Source of the DNA: CAYZPB01 sp964568525
Lineage (GTDB): Bacteria; Bacillota; Bacilli; Tepidibacillales; Tepidibacillaceae
Direction: 5' to 3'
Assembly: GCA_964568525.1 (NCBI GenBank)
Contig: CAZMPM010000002.1
Location: forward strand, 1 to 64,000
DNA: 64,000 bases
In this document: positions 1-7,690 of the stretch, piece by piece
Position numbering within the stretch: position 1 is the stretch's first letter
Layout of the letters: each line of letters opens with the position of its first letter
Notes under the pieces: model-generated
Told to the model about the DNA's origin: nothing
The model's input: only the letters and a program-made list of their open reading frames with translations
Database searches by the model: none
Program-made: the position numbers and the translations under genes

Positions 1-587
1 ATATCCGAAAGCGCCGTTCGCGCCTCTGGATCCCAGTTAATTATATACTTGCCGCGATAAATTAGCCCTTTCTTATACAGCCCCACAAAAACATGGCGCA
101 CCCCATTTGACAAACCCTCATCAAGCGTGAAACGTTCACGCGAGTAGTCAAGCGATAGTCCCAGCTTGCCCCACTGTTCGCGAATAATTGCCGCATATTT
201 ATCAGTCCACTCCCAGGTTAGATCAACGAAATTTTCTCGTCCTAAGTCGTGGCGACTTTTGCCTTCTTCACGTAGTTTACGCTCAACCACAGCTTGTGTT
301 GCAATACCAGCATGGTCAATCCCCGGTAACCAGAGCATATCGTAACCCTGCATTCTTTTTAATCTTGCTACAATGTCTTGCAATGTAAAGTCGAAAGCAT
401 GTCCTATGTGCAGATTACCGGTTACGTTAGGCGGCGGAATCACGATGGAGAAAGGCTTCTTCGCTAAATCCGCTTCCTTACCAGCTTCGAAGAAACGATT
501 CTCAATCCAAAACTGATTCCACTTGGCTTCAATTTCTGTAGGGTTATAACTTGTGGCTAACTCCTTTTTGTCTGTGTTTGTACTCAT
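1..587 (-). CDS. valS: Valyl-tRNA synthetase, N-terminal part (cut by window edge)
   Basis: Class I aminoacyl-tRNA synthetase that charges tRNA-Val in the cytoplasm. About 195 N-terminal residues are visible. They include the family opening YNPTEIEAKWNQFW, the ATP-binding PPPNVTGNLHIGHAF block holding the HIGH motif, and the GIDHAGIATQ block typical of ValRS/IleRS. The ATG at 587 lies behind a G-rich Shine-Dalgarno (GGGGGTAATACAA). The CP editing domain, KMSKS loop and anticodon domain lie outside the window. A T-box leader lies directly upstream. The identity is secure from the start-proximal motifs; only the 3' end is missing. Confidence 0.96.
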   Translation of the reverse strand, partial: MSTNTDKKELATSYNPTEIEAKWNQFWIENRFFEAGKEADLAKKPFSIVIPPPNVTGNLHIGHAFDFTLQDIVARLKRMQGYDMLWLPGIDHAGIATQAVVERKLREEGKSRHDLGRENFVDLTWEWTDKYAAIIREQWGKLGLSLDYSRERFTLDEGLSNGVRHVFVGLYKKGLIYRGKYIINWDPEARTALSD

Positions 588-602
588 TTGTATTACCCCC
601 TC

Positions 603-832
603 AACATAATAAAAAGCACCTTCACCCAAAAAACGAAAATGCTCGCGGTACCACCTTAATTCATGACAATTGTCATACACTCATAGATAACGGCCTCAAC
701 CGGTCTTGCGACAGCTCCTGGACGACTTCAATTAGGAATTTCCTAGGAAATCTTGCAGCTAATGATTTCCCTCTCTTAAGGACTCGGTAATTTACTACTC
801 CCATTCATTGCGATATAGATATATAGTTTTAA
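603..832 (-). ncRNA. T-box leader of valS
   Basis: Transcriptional attenuator that senses uncharged tRNA. The conserved T-box AAGGTGGTACCGCG lies at 644-657 on the minus strand. It is followed by a hairpin (arms 616-623 and 635-642) and a T-run, giving the intrinsic terminator at about 608-642. The distal part, about 700-830, carries a Stem I-like region with an AGAGAGGG block. A GTC triplet near 722-728 fits a valine specifier, but I could not fold the specifier loop with certainty. Position just before valS supports the assignment. Confidence 0.93.
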
Positions 833-880
833 ATTAGCTTCTTACACGCTTATTCTATGAATTTTCCTGTAGATTGTCAA

Positions 881-1801
881 CTACTTACAATCGTCGAGCT
901 TGCCCTCTTCTTCTAGCACTGCAACCAGAGCATCAACCACAGCTTCATCGTATAATATCCCTTTCATTGAAACTATCACTTCGATTACTTTACAAGTAGG
1001 TATTGCTTTACGATAAACTCGATCACTTGTCATTGCATCAAAAACATCAGCAACAGCAACTATTTTAGCCTCAAGCATAATTTCATCATCTCTAAGTCCT
1101 TGCGGGTAGCCGGATCCATCAACACGTTCGTGATGTTGCAGAATTATGCTAGCTATTTCTGCAAAATGCGTTTCAGTAATCATCATCGCACCAAGTTCAG
1201 GATGTTTCTTGATTAAGGCCCATTCTTCTTCTGTGAGTGCACCGGCTTTTGTTAATATCTCATCAGGCAAACCAATTTTGCCTACATCATGAAAAAGTGA
1301 TGCAAATAATACATTCCTTTTTCTCGAGTTGCTTAATTCTAATTTATCAGCAAGTCTAATGGCATACTTCTTAACGCGCTCATTATGCAGTTGTGTATAG
1401 GGATCTTTCTCTTTCACCTGATCAGCTAACTCAAGCAACTCGTTAATGGACTTACTTATAAAGTTAAATTGCGGAGAGGTAGAGCTATAAAGCAGAGTGA
1501 CATCTGTAAGTGTTTGAAATTGAACCGGATGTTTGATTCGGCGAACATAAAAATAGTCGCCTACAGCTAACTTGCATGTATCACTTCCCTCCGCAAACTC
1601 GATTTCTCCTTTTAATATATAAAAGAACTCCATCGTAGATCGATTTTCAGACGGTTCAATGAAGCAGACTTCTCCACTTCGAATATTCTGCAACATGATT
1701 TCTGCACCCTCTGCACTTGCTAACAATCTCAATTCTCCGCTCTCTTGTTCAAACCGCTCAAGATATCCGTCTTTATTACCAATAAATAGTCCTTTTCCCA
1801 T
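881..1801 (-). CDS. Cupin-HD-GYP domain protein, probable c-di-GMP phosphodiesterase
   Basis: 306 residues. Residues about 30-110 look like a cupin/RmlC barrel (EFFYILKGEIEF, then VGDYFYV). Residues about 125-300 form an HD-GYP domain: the HD pair is at 171-172 in LFHDVGKIG, the distal HHERVDGSGYPQG block carries GYP at 231-233, and AVADVFDAMTSDRVYR is present. HD-GYP proteins with these residues usually hydrolyse c-di-GMP or a related cyclic dinucleotide. No receiver, GAF or membrane segment is visible, so the cupin is probably the input domain for a small ligand. It stands alone between valS and a secreted protein. Domain assignment is secure; substrate is inferred. Confidence 0.88.
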   Translation of the reverse strand: MGKGLFIGNKDGYLERFEQESGELRLLASAEGAEIMLQNIRSGEVCFIEPSENRSTMEFFYILKGEIEFAEGSDTCKLAVGDYFYVRRIKHPVQFQTLTDVTLLYSSTSPQFNFISKSINELLELADQVKEKDPYTQLHNERVKKYAIRLADKLELSNSRKRNVLFASLFHDVGKIGLPDEILTKAGALTEEEWALIKKHPELGAMMITETHFAEIASIILQHHERVDGSGYPQGLRDDEIMLEAKIVAVADVFDAMTSDRVYRKAIPTCKVIEVIVSMKGILYDEAVVDALVAVLEEEGKLDDCK

Positions 1802-1841
1802 CCCTAAAACCTCAGTTCATCAAGTTTAGTTGTATGTCTAT

Positions 1842-1871
1842 AAAAAAAAGAGATACAGGGTATGTATCCCT
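1842..1871 (-). terminator. Intrinsic terminator after the small secreted protein gene
   Basis: On the minus strand AGGGATACA-TACCC-TGTATCTCT forms a 9-bp stem with one G-U pair, followed by eight T. It ends the transcript of the 1898-2257 gene and lies just before the cupin/HD-GYP gene. Confidence 0.8.
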
Positions 1872-1897
1872 TATACACTTTATACATTTCGAGTATC

Positions 1898-2257
1898 TTA
1901 TAGCCCACCTATTATTAATGGGTCAATGAGAACAGTCTTCCCACCAATCACATATGGAGTATCTACACAATAAATTTCAATACCATATTTCGCAGCTTTT
2001 TCAATAATCACTTCTGCCTTAGTATCAATCCATTTGAGTAGATTCGCTATTACTCTGTCTACTTGCTCAGACTTTCCTTGAGCAACAAACTTATCAGCTT
2101 GTTCTGTTGCTGCGGCAACCTTCTTTTCAATCTGCGTATTCAGAGCGTCAACTTTTTTAATGAACTGATCTAAAGTACTTTCAGCCGCAAGTGCTGCAGG
2201 AGCAAAGATGAAAGCTGCAATAGCAACAACTAGCAAGACGCTAATAATTTTTCTCAT
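1898..2257 (-). CDS. Small secreted protein of unknown function
   Basis: 119 residues, not recognised. Residues 1-24 form a classical signal peptide (MRKIIS, a hydrophobic stretch, then APAALAAES with a likely cleavage after ALA). The mature part begins with a charged, probably helical segment of about 60 residues rich in Lys, Glu and Ala (STLDQFIKKVDALNTQ and following). It ends in a more hydrophobic tail (YCVDTPYVIGGKTVLIDPL) with a single cysteine. A good Shine-Dalgarno AGGAG precedes the ATG by 7 bases. It is a single-gene transcript with its own terminator. It is likely exported; no enzymatic motif is visible. Confidence 0.72.
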   Translation of the reverse strand: MRKIISVLLVVAIAAFIFAPAALAAESTLDQFIKKVDALNTQIEKKVAAATEQADKFVAQGKSEQVDRVIANLLKWIDTKAEVIIEKAAKYGIEIYCVDTPYVIGGKTVLIDPLIIGGL

Positions 2258-2407
2258 TCGGCAACTCCTTTCTTAATATTTTTTTGTAATTAGTTATTAT
2301 CATAAGCTCAGCTAGAGCATATATACATCTATTGTCATCAAAATCATTTTACTCCTATAATTAGGCGCTGTCAAACACTTTTCATTGATATTGCAAGGTT
2401 TTAATGA

Positions 2408-3910
2408 CTAATTATGCCTTGCCCAATAGAGTGTGCTATTAACTGCTCGCTTCCAACCAGAATACAGCTCATCTCGCTGATTAGCAGTCATCTCCGGCTG
2501 AAAGAGGCGTTCAACTTCGATATTCTCAGCAATTAGGTCGCGATCCTGCCAAAACCCCACCGCCAATCCCGCTAGATATGCTGCACCAAGCGCTGTGCTC
2601 TCGTGCACTTTTGTGCGTTCGACCGGAACGTCGAGAATGTCCGCCTGGAATTGCATCAAGAAATTGTTTTCAACGGCTCCGCCATCAACGCGCAAGCGAT
2701 TGAGTGTAATTTGAGAGTCGGCCTCCATTGAGGTAAGAATATCCTTAATTTGATAGGCAATTGCCTCCAAAGTAGCGCGTGTCAGGTGTGCAGCCGTTGT
2801 ACCGCGAGTGATTCCGAAAGCCGCACCTTTGGCATCCATTTCCCAATAAGGTGCACCCAAACCGGTAAAAGCAGGAACCACATAAAGCCCATCACTACTC
2901 TCGACGCTTGTCGCTAGTTTTTCCGATTCAGCAGAAGATTTAATTACTGTTAGACCCTGAAGCCATTTGACTGCCGCACCTGTAACAAAGACACTTCCTT
3001 CAAGTGCATAGGTAATCTCATTATTTATTCCCCAGGCAATTGTAGTTACAAGATTATGCTCCGATAATATTGGTGTTTCGCCAATATTCATCAGCATGAA
3101 ACTGCCTGTTCCGAAAGTGTTTTTCGCCATGCCTTTTTTAAAACAACCTTGGCTAAAAAGAGCGGCCTGCTGGTCACCAGCAATACCAGTAATCGGGATG
3201 GAGTAGCCGTTAAAAAGATCTTTAATAGTCTGCCCATACAATTCTGAACAGGAGCGCACTTCAGGTAAAAGTTGTTGCGGAACATTAAACAATTCAAGTA
3301 ACTCGTCATCCCATTCTAATGAATTGATGTTATATAGTAACGTCCGTGAGGCGTTGGTGTAATCAGTAAGGTGGGCTTTGCCACCGGTTAATTTCCATAA
3401 CAGCCAGGTATCAATCGTACCAAACAGCAAATCGCCACGCTCGGCCTGAGCACGTGCACTAGGAACGTTATCGAGTAGCCATTTAATCTTTGTAGCAGAA
3501 AAATAGGAGTCGATTAATAAACCAGTTTTCTCCCGGACGATATCGCTATATCCAGCAGCGATATACTGTTCACTTATTTCACTTGTCTGCCGTGATTGCC
3601 AGACGATTGCGTTATAGATTGGTCTTCCGGTGTTGCGATTCCAGACAACCGTCGTCTCACGTTGATTAGTGATGCCCAGCGCAGAAATCTGTTGCTCAAT
3701 ACCCGGATGCTCAGATAAGAGTTGTTTAATCACCGCCACAACCGATTCCCAGATTTCCTCCGCGTCATGCTCAACCCAACCTGGTTGCGGAAAATACTGC
3801 GGAAATTCACGCTGAGCAATGGCAAACAGCTGTGCTTGCTGGTCGAACAATATCGCACGCGTGGAAGTAGTCCCTTGGTCGATTGCTAAAATGTATTTTT
3901 TGTTAGCCAA
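2408..3910 (-). CDS. glpK: Glycerol kinase (TTG start)
   Basis: Phosphorylates glycerol with ATP to sn-glycerol-3-phosphate. About 500 residues of the FGGY kinase family, with N-terminal ILAIDQGTTSTRAILF (phosphate-1 motif), QRETTVVWNR, GIAGDQQAALFSQ and the C-terminal LRVDGGAVENNFLMQFQADIL block. The longest reading frame begins at 3931, but the ribosome site GGGGG lies 7 bases before a TTG at 3910. Starting there gives ANKKYILAIDQGTT, which lines up with the usual GlpK amino terminus. No glpF or glpD is adjacent. The gene lies between a secreted-protein gene and a radical SAM gene. Confidence in function is very high. Confidence 0.96.
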   Translation of the reverse strand: MANKKYILAIDQGTTSTRAILFDQQAQLFAIAQREFPQYFPQPGWVEHDAEEIWESVVAVIKQLLSEHPGIEQQISALGITNQRETTVVWNRNTGRPIYNAIVWQSRQTSEISEQYIAAGYSDIVREKTGLLIDSYFSATKIKWLLDNVPSARAQAERGDLLFGTIDTWLLWKLTGGKAHLTDYTNASRTLLYNINSLEWDDELLELFNVPQQLLPEVRSCSELYGQTIKDLFNGYSIPITGIAGDQQAALFSQGCFKKGMAKNTFGTGSFMLMNIGETPILSEHNLVTTIAWGINNEITYALEGSVFVTGAAVKWLQGLTVIKSSAESEKLATSVESSDGLYVVPAFTGLGAPYWEMDAKGAAFGITRGTTAAHLTRATLEAIAYQIKDILTSMEADSQITLNRLRVDGGAVENNFLMQFQADILDVPVERTKVHESTALGAAYLAGLAVGFWQDRDLIAENIEVERLFQPEMTANQRDELYSGWKRAVNSTLYWARHN

Positions 3911-3994
3911 ATTGATGCCCCCTAACAACAAAATTAATCTTGTTTATTTACCATGCTATCAAAACTTTATCACATTTAAGTAAGTATGTAATTA

Positions 3995-5776
3995 TTAAAT
4001 CCTTGCAAAATAGACTCTGCTATCATTAACAAAGTCAAAATAGATAATCTGCAATAATGACTGTCTGCGTACCGCTCCACTCATTAAATACTGCGGTATA
4101 TCATATTGTAGCTGATCTAGCATTAACTGCTTTTGCATCTGCTGCTTCGTCAGCCCCAACTCCACAAAATCGTTACCCGCCAATTCTGGATGTTCAGCCA
4201 GCTTTTCTAGCGTTGCTGTTTGTTTTTCTTTGTCAAATTTGTAGGGCCACCAGACACGACGTGGTTTATGTTTAAAGCGAGTAAAAAACTCATATTTCAT
4301 TAAGTCGTAGACGAATAATAGATCAATATCGTCTAGATCGCCTGAGTTGCCGACTTCTTGCTTTTGTGCTAAAAACTGATAGAGGCGAGAATATAAATCT
4401 TCAAGTTGATAATCTATTGGCGAGTACCCCTGTGACTGCCAGTATTGACCCAATTGCAGAAAAAAATCAAATGGTGTCAGGCACCCCGACAGCTTTTGGT
4501 CAGTCAGGTATTTAATCGTTGTGCGTAGGTACCCTGTGTTCCAGTAACGATTCAGCATCTGTTCGACAAGTTTGATTGCTGCAATATCATCTACAGAAAG
4601 CACGTTATTATCGAGCACTTCATATGGCGGGTTTTTATCAAACTGGTAGCCATACAACTCTTGCTCGAGCCAAATCTGTGTACCACGCAAAACTTTGAGA
4701 AAGCCAAGTTGCAGTTCAGTTGCGCCTAAGGCAAACACTTGATTGAAGCTGTTGCAAAATGATGCATAGTCTTCCTCCGGCAGACCAGCAATCAGATCCA
4801 GGTGTAACTCAATCGTTCCCGCGGTTTGCAGGCGATGAACGTTCTTGTTTAGCCGCTCCCAATCTTGTTTGCGATTAATTAATCGGTTGGTCTGCTCATT
4901 AGTTGATTGTACGCCAATCTCAAAACGGAATAAGCCTTTCGGGACGTTTTCATTAAGGTAATTAATTAGCTCGTCCGACAGCAAATCGGCCGTTATCTCA
5001 AATTGAAAAACTGTTTCGGAGCTATGTTCGTTGTGATAATCCACAAGAAATTCGAAAATTTCCATGGCGTAATCTTGTTTAATATTAAAGGTCCGATCGA
5101 CAAATTTTATCAGTCGAATGCCAGCTTCCAGCAGCAGTGTAAGATCTGCTTTGACACGTTCAATACTAAAGAAGCGAACCCTATTATCGAGCGATGACAG
5201 GCAGTAACTGCATGCAAAAGGACAGCCGCGGCTAGCCTCGAAATAGACGACACGATTCTTAAGCTTGCTTAAATCTTCATGTTGATATGGCGAAGGGATT
5301 GTGTCTAACTGCAATAGTTTCTGCGACTCCGCTATCACGATTGCCTCGTTGAGCCGGTAAGCAACACCTTTTAAGTCCCTTAACTCACGCGTCCCCTGAA
5401 TATAATCTAATAATTCTTTTAGTGATTGTTCCCCTTCACCATAAACAATAAAATCGATTGCCGGCTCACGCTCCAACCAATCCTCTAATTCATAGGACAC
5501 CTCGGGTCCACCAACGATAATTGTTAGTTCCGGCATAAGCTGGTGCAACAAGCGGATTAATTCCAAGGTCTGTTCAATATTCCAAATATAACAGGACAAG
5601 GCAATTACATCAGGCTGTTGCTCCAAAAGTCCCTGGGCTATTTTATCAATTGGTTCGTTGATGGAATACTCAAGAAGCACTGTCTGATGCTCCGGCAATG
5701 TGTAAGCCCTCAAGTAGCGTAGTGCCAGTGAGGTGTGAATAAATTTAGCATTTAGGGTCACTAATAATGTTTTCAT
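3995..5776 (-). CDS. B12-binding-domain radical SAM protein (DUF4080-type)
   Basis: 593 residues. The N-terminal part (about 1-140) resembles a cobalamin-binding Rossmann domain (DVIALSCYIWN, ELTIIVGGPEVSYE, YGEGEQSLKELL). The radical SAM cluster motif follows in RGCPFACSYCLSS (CxxxCxxC, around residue 185), then the barrel with EIGVQSTNE and LDLIAGLPEEDY. The roughly 170 C-terminal residues match the domain commonly labelled DUF4080. The family is widespread in Firmicutes; its substrate is unknown to me. It is followed by the rplT-side terminator and appears to be its own unit. Confidence 0.88.
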   Translation of the reverse strand: MKTLLVTLNAKFIHTSLALRYLRAYTLPEHQTVLLEYSINEPIDKIAQGLLEQQPDVIALSCYIWNIEQTLELIRLLHQLMPELTIIVGGPEVSYELEDWLEREPAIDFIVYGEGEQSLKELLDYIQGTRELRDLKGVAYRLNEAIVIAESQKLLQLDTIPSPYQHEDLSKLKNRVVYFEASRGCPFACSYCLSSLDNRVRFFSIERVKADLTLLLEAGIRLIKFVDRTFNIKQDYAMEIFEFLVDYHNEHSSETVFQFEITADLLSDELINYLNENVPKGLFRFEIGVQSTNEQTNRLINRKQDWERLNKNVHRLQTAGTIELHLDLIAGLPEEDYASFCNSFNQVFALGATELQLGFLKVLRGTQIWLEQELYGYQFDKNPPYEVLDNNVLSVDDIAAIKLVEQMLNRYWNTGYLRTTIKYLTDQKLSGCLTPFDFFLQLGQYWQSQGYSPIDYQLEDLYSRLYQFLAQKQEVGNSGDLDDIDLLFVYDLMKYEFFTRFKHKPRRVWWPYKFDKEKQTATLEKLAEHPELAGNDFVELGLTKQQMQKQLMLDQLQYDIPQYLMSGAVRRQSLLQIIYFDFVNDSRVYFARI

Positions 5777-5802
5777 AAGCTCTCCCTGATCTTTATTCAG
5801 AA

Positions 5803-5828
5803 TAAGAAAAGCACCTTAATAGGTGCTT
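5803..5828 (-). terminator. Intrinsic terminator of the infC-rpmI-rplT operon
   Basis: Minus-strand hairpin AAGCACCT-ATTA-AGGTGCTT followed by TTCTTATT. It lies about 45 bases after the rplT stop codon. Confidence 0.85.
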
Positions 5829-5871
5829 ATCATAAATGTATCATAATCTATATTGAACTGCTTATAAATTA

Positions 5872-6459
5872 TTATTCAGCTTTTGGTTTCGCAGCAGCTG
5901 GTTTAGCTGCGGCTTTTGGTTTCGCAGCAGCTGGTTTAGCAGCAGTCGTTTTAGGTGCAGCTGGTTTAGCTGCGGCTTTTGGTTTCGCAGCAGCTTTTGG
6001 CTCTGCTTTTGCTTTTGGTTCTGCTTTTGCTGCTACCGGTTTAGCCTCAACAGCTGGTTTCACTTCTGCAGCTGGTTTAGCAGCAGTCGTTTTAGGTGCA
6101 GCTAGCTTTTTGTCGCCCTTAGCAATGGCTACTAGTTCAGCAAAAGCTTGTGGCTCACTAATTGCCAACTCAGAAAGAATTTTACGGTTAAGATCTACTC
6201 CCGCAACCTTCAAACCGTGCATGAATGTGCTATATGACATACCATTCTCTCTTGCACCTGCGTTAATTCTTGTAATCCATAGCTTACGGAAATCACGTTT
6301 ACGGACGCGACGATCACGATATGCATACATATACGACTTCATTACTTGCGCTTTAGCTGTTCTATATAAGCGATGCTTGGAACCAAAGTAACCTTTAGCA
6401 AGCTTTAATGTTTTTTTATGACGGCGGCGGCTTGTATAACCACCCTTAACTCTTGGCAT
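5872..6459 (-). CDS. rplT: Ribosomal protein L20 with a long Ala/Lys/Pro C-terminal tail
   Basis: Large-subunit assembly protein that binds 23S rRNA and, in related bacteria, represses its own operon. Residues 1 to about 116 are standard L20 (MPRVKGGYTSRRRHKK, then NRKILSELAISEPQAFAELV). The usual length is about 118 residues; this one is 195. Residues 117-195 are a low-complexity tail of Ala, Lys, Pro and Thr with repeated PKTTAAKPAA and AAAKPKAAAKPA units, strongly basic and probably disordered. The encoding DNA is repetitive. The gene is third in infC-rpmI-rplT. The reading frame is continuous into the tail, so this is not an obvious frameshift artefact. Confidence 0.96.
   Translation of the reverse strand: MPRVKGGYTSRRRHKKTLKLAKGYFGSKHRLYRTAKAQVMKSYMYAYRDRRVRKRDFRKLWITRINAGARENGMSYSTFMHGLKVAGVDLNRKILSELAISEPQAFAELVAIAKGDKKLAAPKTTAAKPAAEVKPAVEAKPVAAKAEPKAKAEPKAAAKPKAAAKPAAPKTTAAKPAAAKPKAAAKPAAAKPKAE
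5878..6102 (-). repeat. Internal DNA repeats encoding the L20 tail
   Basis: Short degenerate direct repeats of GCAGCAGCTGGTTTAGC and GGCTTTTGGTTTCGCAGC (read on the plus strand) fill the 3' third of rplT. A 33-base unit around GTCGTTTTAGGTGCAGCT occurs identically at about 5933-5965 and 6070-6102. It encodes the two PKTTAAKPA copies. Such repeats can expand or contract by slippage. Confidence 0.85.
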
Positions 6460-6490
6460 TTTATTTCCCTCCTATTAGATGTGTCATCTT

Positions 6491-6688
6491 CTATAGATGC
6501 GTAATCATCTGCTCTATTCTTTTTTGATCGCCAGAGCTTACATAGCCGCCCTTGCGTGCTTTTCTTTTTTGTTTTTGACTTTTATTACTCATTAAATGGC
6601 TAATATAAGCACTACTTCTTCTAATTTTGCCGGTGCCAGTCTTTTTAAATCTCTTAGCTGATCCTTTATGCGTTTTCATCTTAGGCAT
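6491..6688 (-). CDS. rpmI: Ribosomal protein L35
   Basis: 65-residue basic ribosomal protein of the large subunit, full length for the family. The signature opening MPKMKTHKGSAKRFKKTGTG and the ARKGGYVS segment are present. It lies between infC (24 bases upstream) and rplT (31 bases downstream) in the conserved IF3-L35-L20 operon. A strong AAGGAGGA Shine-Dalgarno precedes the ATG. It is expected to be co-regulated with its neighbours through the leader upstream of infC. Nothing is unusual in it. Confidence 0.97.
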   Translation of the reverse strand: MPKMKTHKGSAKRFKKTGTGKIRRSSAYISHLMSNKSQKQKRKARKGGYVSSGDQKRIEQMITHL

Positions 6689-6712
6689 TTATATGTCCTC
6701 CTTAAAATCAAT

Positions 6713-7219
6713 TTATTTAGGTGCAACAACCATAATCATATTTCTACCCTCAAGCTTAGGCTTTGATTCAACAGTACCTGCCTCTGCTATCTCTTCTTCA
6801 ACACGTTTCAATAACTTCATGCCGATGTCTTGGTGTGTGATTTGACGTCCTTTGAATCTTACGGCAAATTTTACCTTGTCACCAGATTTAAGAAATTTAT
6901 GCGCGCTTCTGAGTTTAGTCTGTAGGTCATGCTCGTCAATTGTAGGGCTGAGCCTGATTTCTTTAGTGTTAATGATTTTCTGGTTTTTGCGTGCTTCCTT
7001 CTCTTTCTTCGTCTGCTCATACTTGAACTTACCGTAGTTCATAATACGGCATACTGGTGGTTTTGCTTGTGGCGCAACATTAACTAGGTCTAAATCTTGC
7101 TCTTGTGCAAGCTTTAATGCTTCCTTAATCGGCATAATCCCAATCTGTTCACCATCAGGTCCTACTACGCGAACCTCACGAGCACGAATCTCCTCGTTTA
7201 CAAAATGTTCTTTGCTAAT
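6713..7219 (-). CDS. infC: Translation initiation factor IF-3 (AUU start codon)
   Basis: Binds the 30S subunit, prevents premature subunit joining and proofreads initiator tRNA and start codon. The ATG-initiated frame at 7135 lacks the family N-terminus. In the same frame upstream the DNA encodes HFVNEEIRAREVRVVGPDG, the standard IF3 opening. The only suitable start is ATT at 7217-7219, 7 bases after GGGGGTG. IF3 genes of Escherichia coli and some bacilli also use AUU, which lets IF3 regulate itself. The result is 168 residues, the normal length, with the linker lysines (KFKYEQTKKEKEARKNQ) and C-domain KVKFAVRFKGRQI. It is first in its operon. Confidence 0.95.
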   Translation of the reverse strand: MSKEHFVNEEIRAREVRVVGPDGEQIGIMPIKEALKLAQEQDLDLVNVAPQAKPPVCRIMNYGKFKYEQTKKEKEARKNQKIINTKEIRLSPTIDEHDLQTKLRSAHKFLKSGDKVKFAVRFKGRQITHQDIGMKLLKRVEEEIAEAGTVESKPKLEGRNMIMVVAPK

Positions 7220-7371
7220 TGTTATTCACCCCCGAATAAATTCCTAGTAAAATAAAAAAGTGTGGACATACCACGCCCACACTCGAATAATCTTTAAAGA
7301 TATTAACCCAGCGCCTTCCGGCAGATAAGGTGAGAAGCGGGCGCTTCTGCTTTGTTTATATTTTATTTCAC
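7220..7371 (-). promoter_or_regulatory. Leader of the infC operon with intrinsic terminator (probable L20 leader)
   Basis: About 150 bases of untranslated leader. It holds a terminator hairpin with arms AGTGTGG (7259-7265) and CCACACT (7277-7283, plus-strand coordinates) and a T-run at 7251-7258. An upstream structured block at about 7305-7350 has G/C-rich complementary segments (GCGCC near 7311 and GGGCGC near 7340). Firmicutes infC-rpmI-rplT operons are commonly controlled by an L20-binding leader with terminator/antiterminator alternatives. I assign that family by position and architecture, not by a covariance search. Confidence 0.72.
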
Positions 7372-7377
7372 TCGTGT

Positions 7378-7406
7378 AGTTTAACACGGATAAGACTTGC
7401 TGTCAA
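7378..7406 (-). promoter_or_regulatory. Sigma-A-type promoter of infC-rpmI-rplT
   Basis: On the minus strand TTGACA (7401-7406), a 17-base spacer, then TAAACT (7378-7383). The expected transcription start is near 7371, giving a leader of about 150 bases before the AUU codon. Confidence 0.85.
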
Positions 7407-7690
7407 ATATTAATCTGACTTAGTAGCTATCTTTATATTAGTTGTTATTTTCATATTTGTTTGTTATGCAATTCAACACTGTGTATTACATACTAATCAA
7501 TAGAGCTATTTTATTTTTAATAGTAACAAAAATAACACGTTTTATATGCACCTGTGATATTATAAATGTGAGAAATGTTTTTACAAAAAAAATTCTTTTA
7601 CTATTACTTTTGTGCAATATCATATTCTTAACGCATTCACTACTACTCTGCATGAATGAATATAAAATAAATATGAATGTAGGAAGTAAA
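7407..7690. other. AT-rich intergenic stretch with no recognised feature
   Basis: This lies between the divergent infC promoter and the ricin/M23 gene. Open frames continue through it on both strands, but none has a convincing ribosome site or family resemblance. It presumably holds the promoter of the downstream plus-strand gene. I could not pick one out of the AT-rich background. Confidence 0.5.

Noticed and set aside
6110..6391. Plus-strand open frame opposite rplT
   Set aside because: It is a shadow of the conserved L20 coding sequence with no ribosome site.
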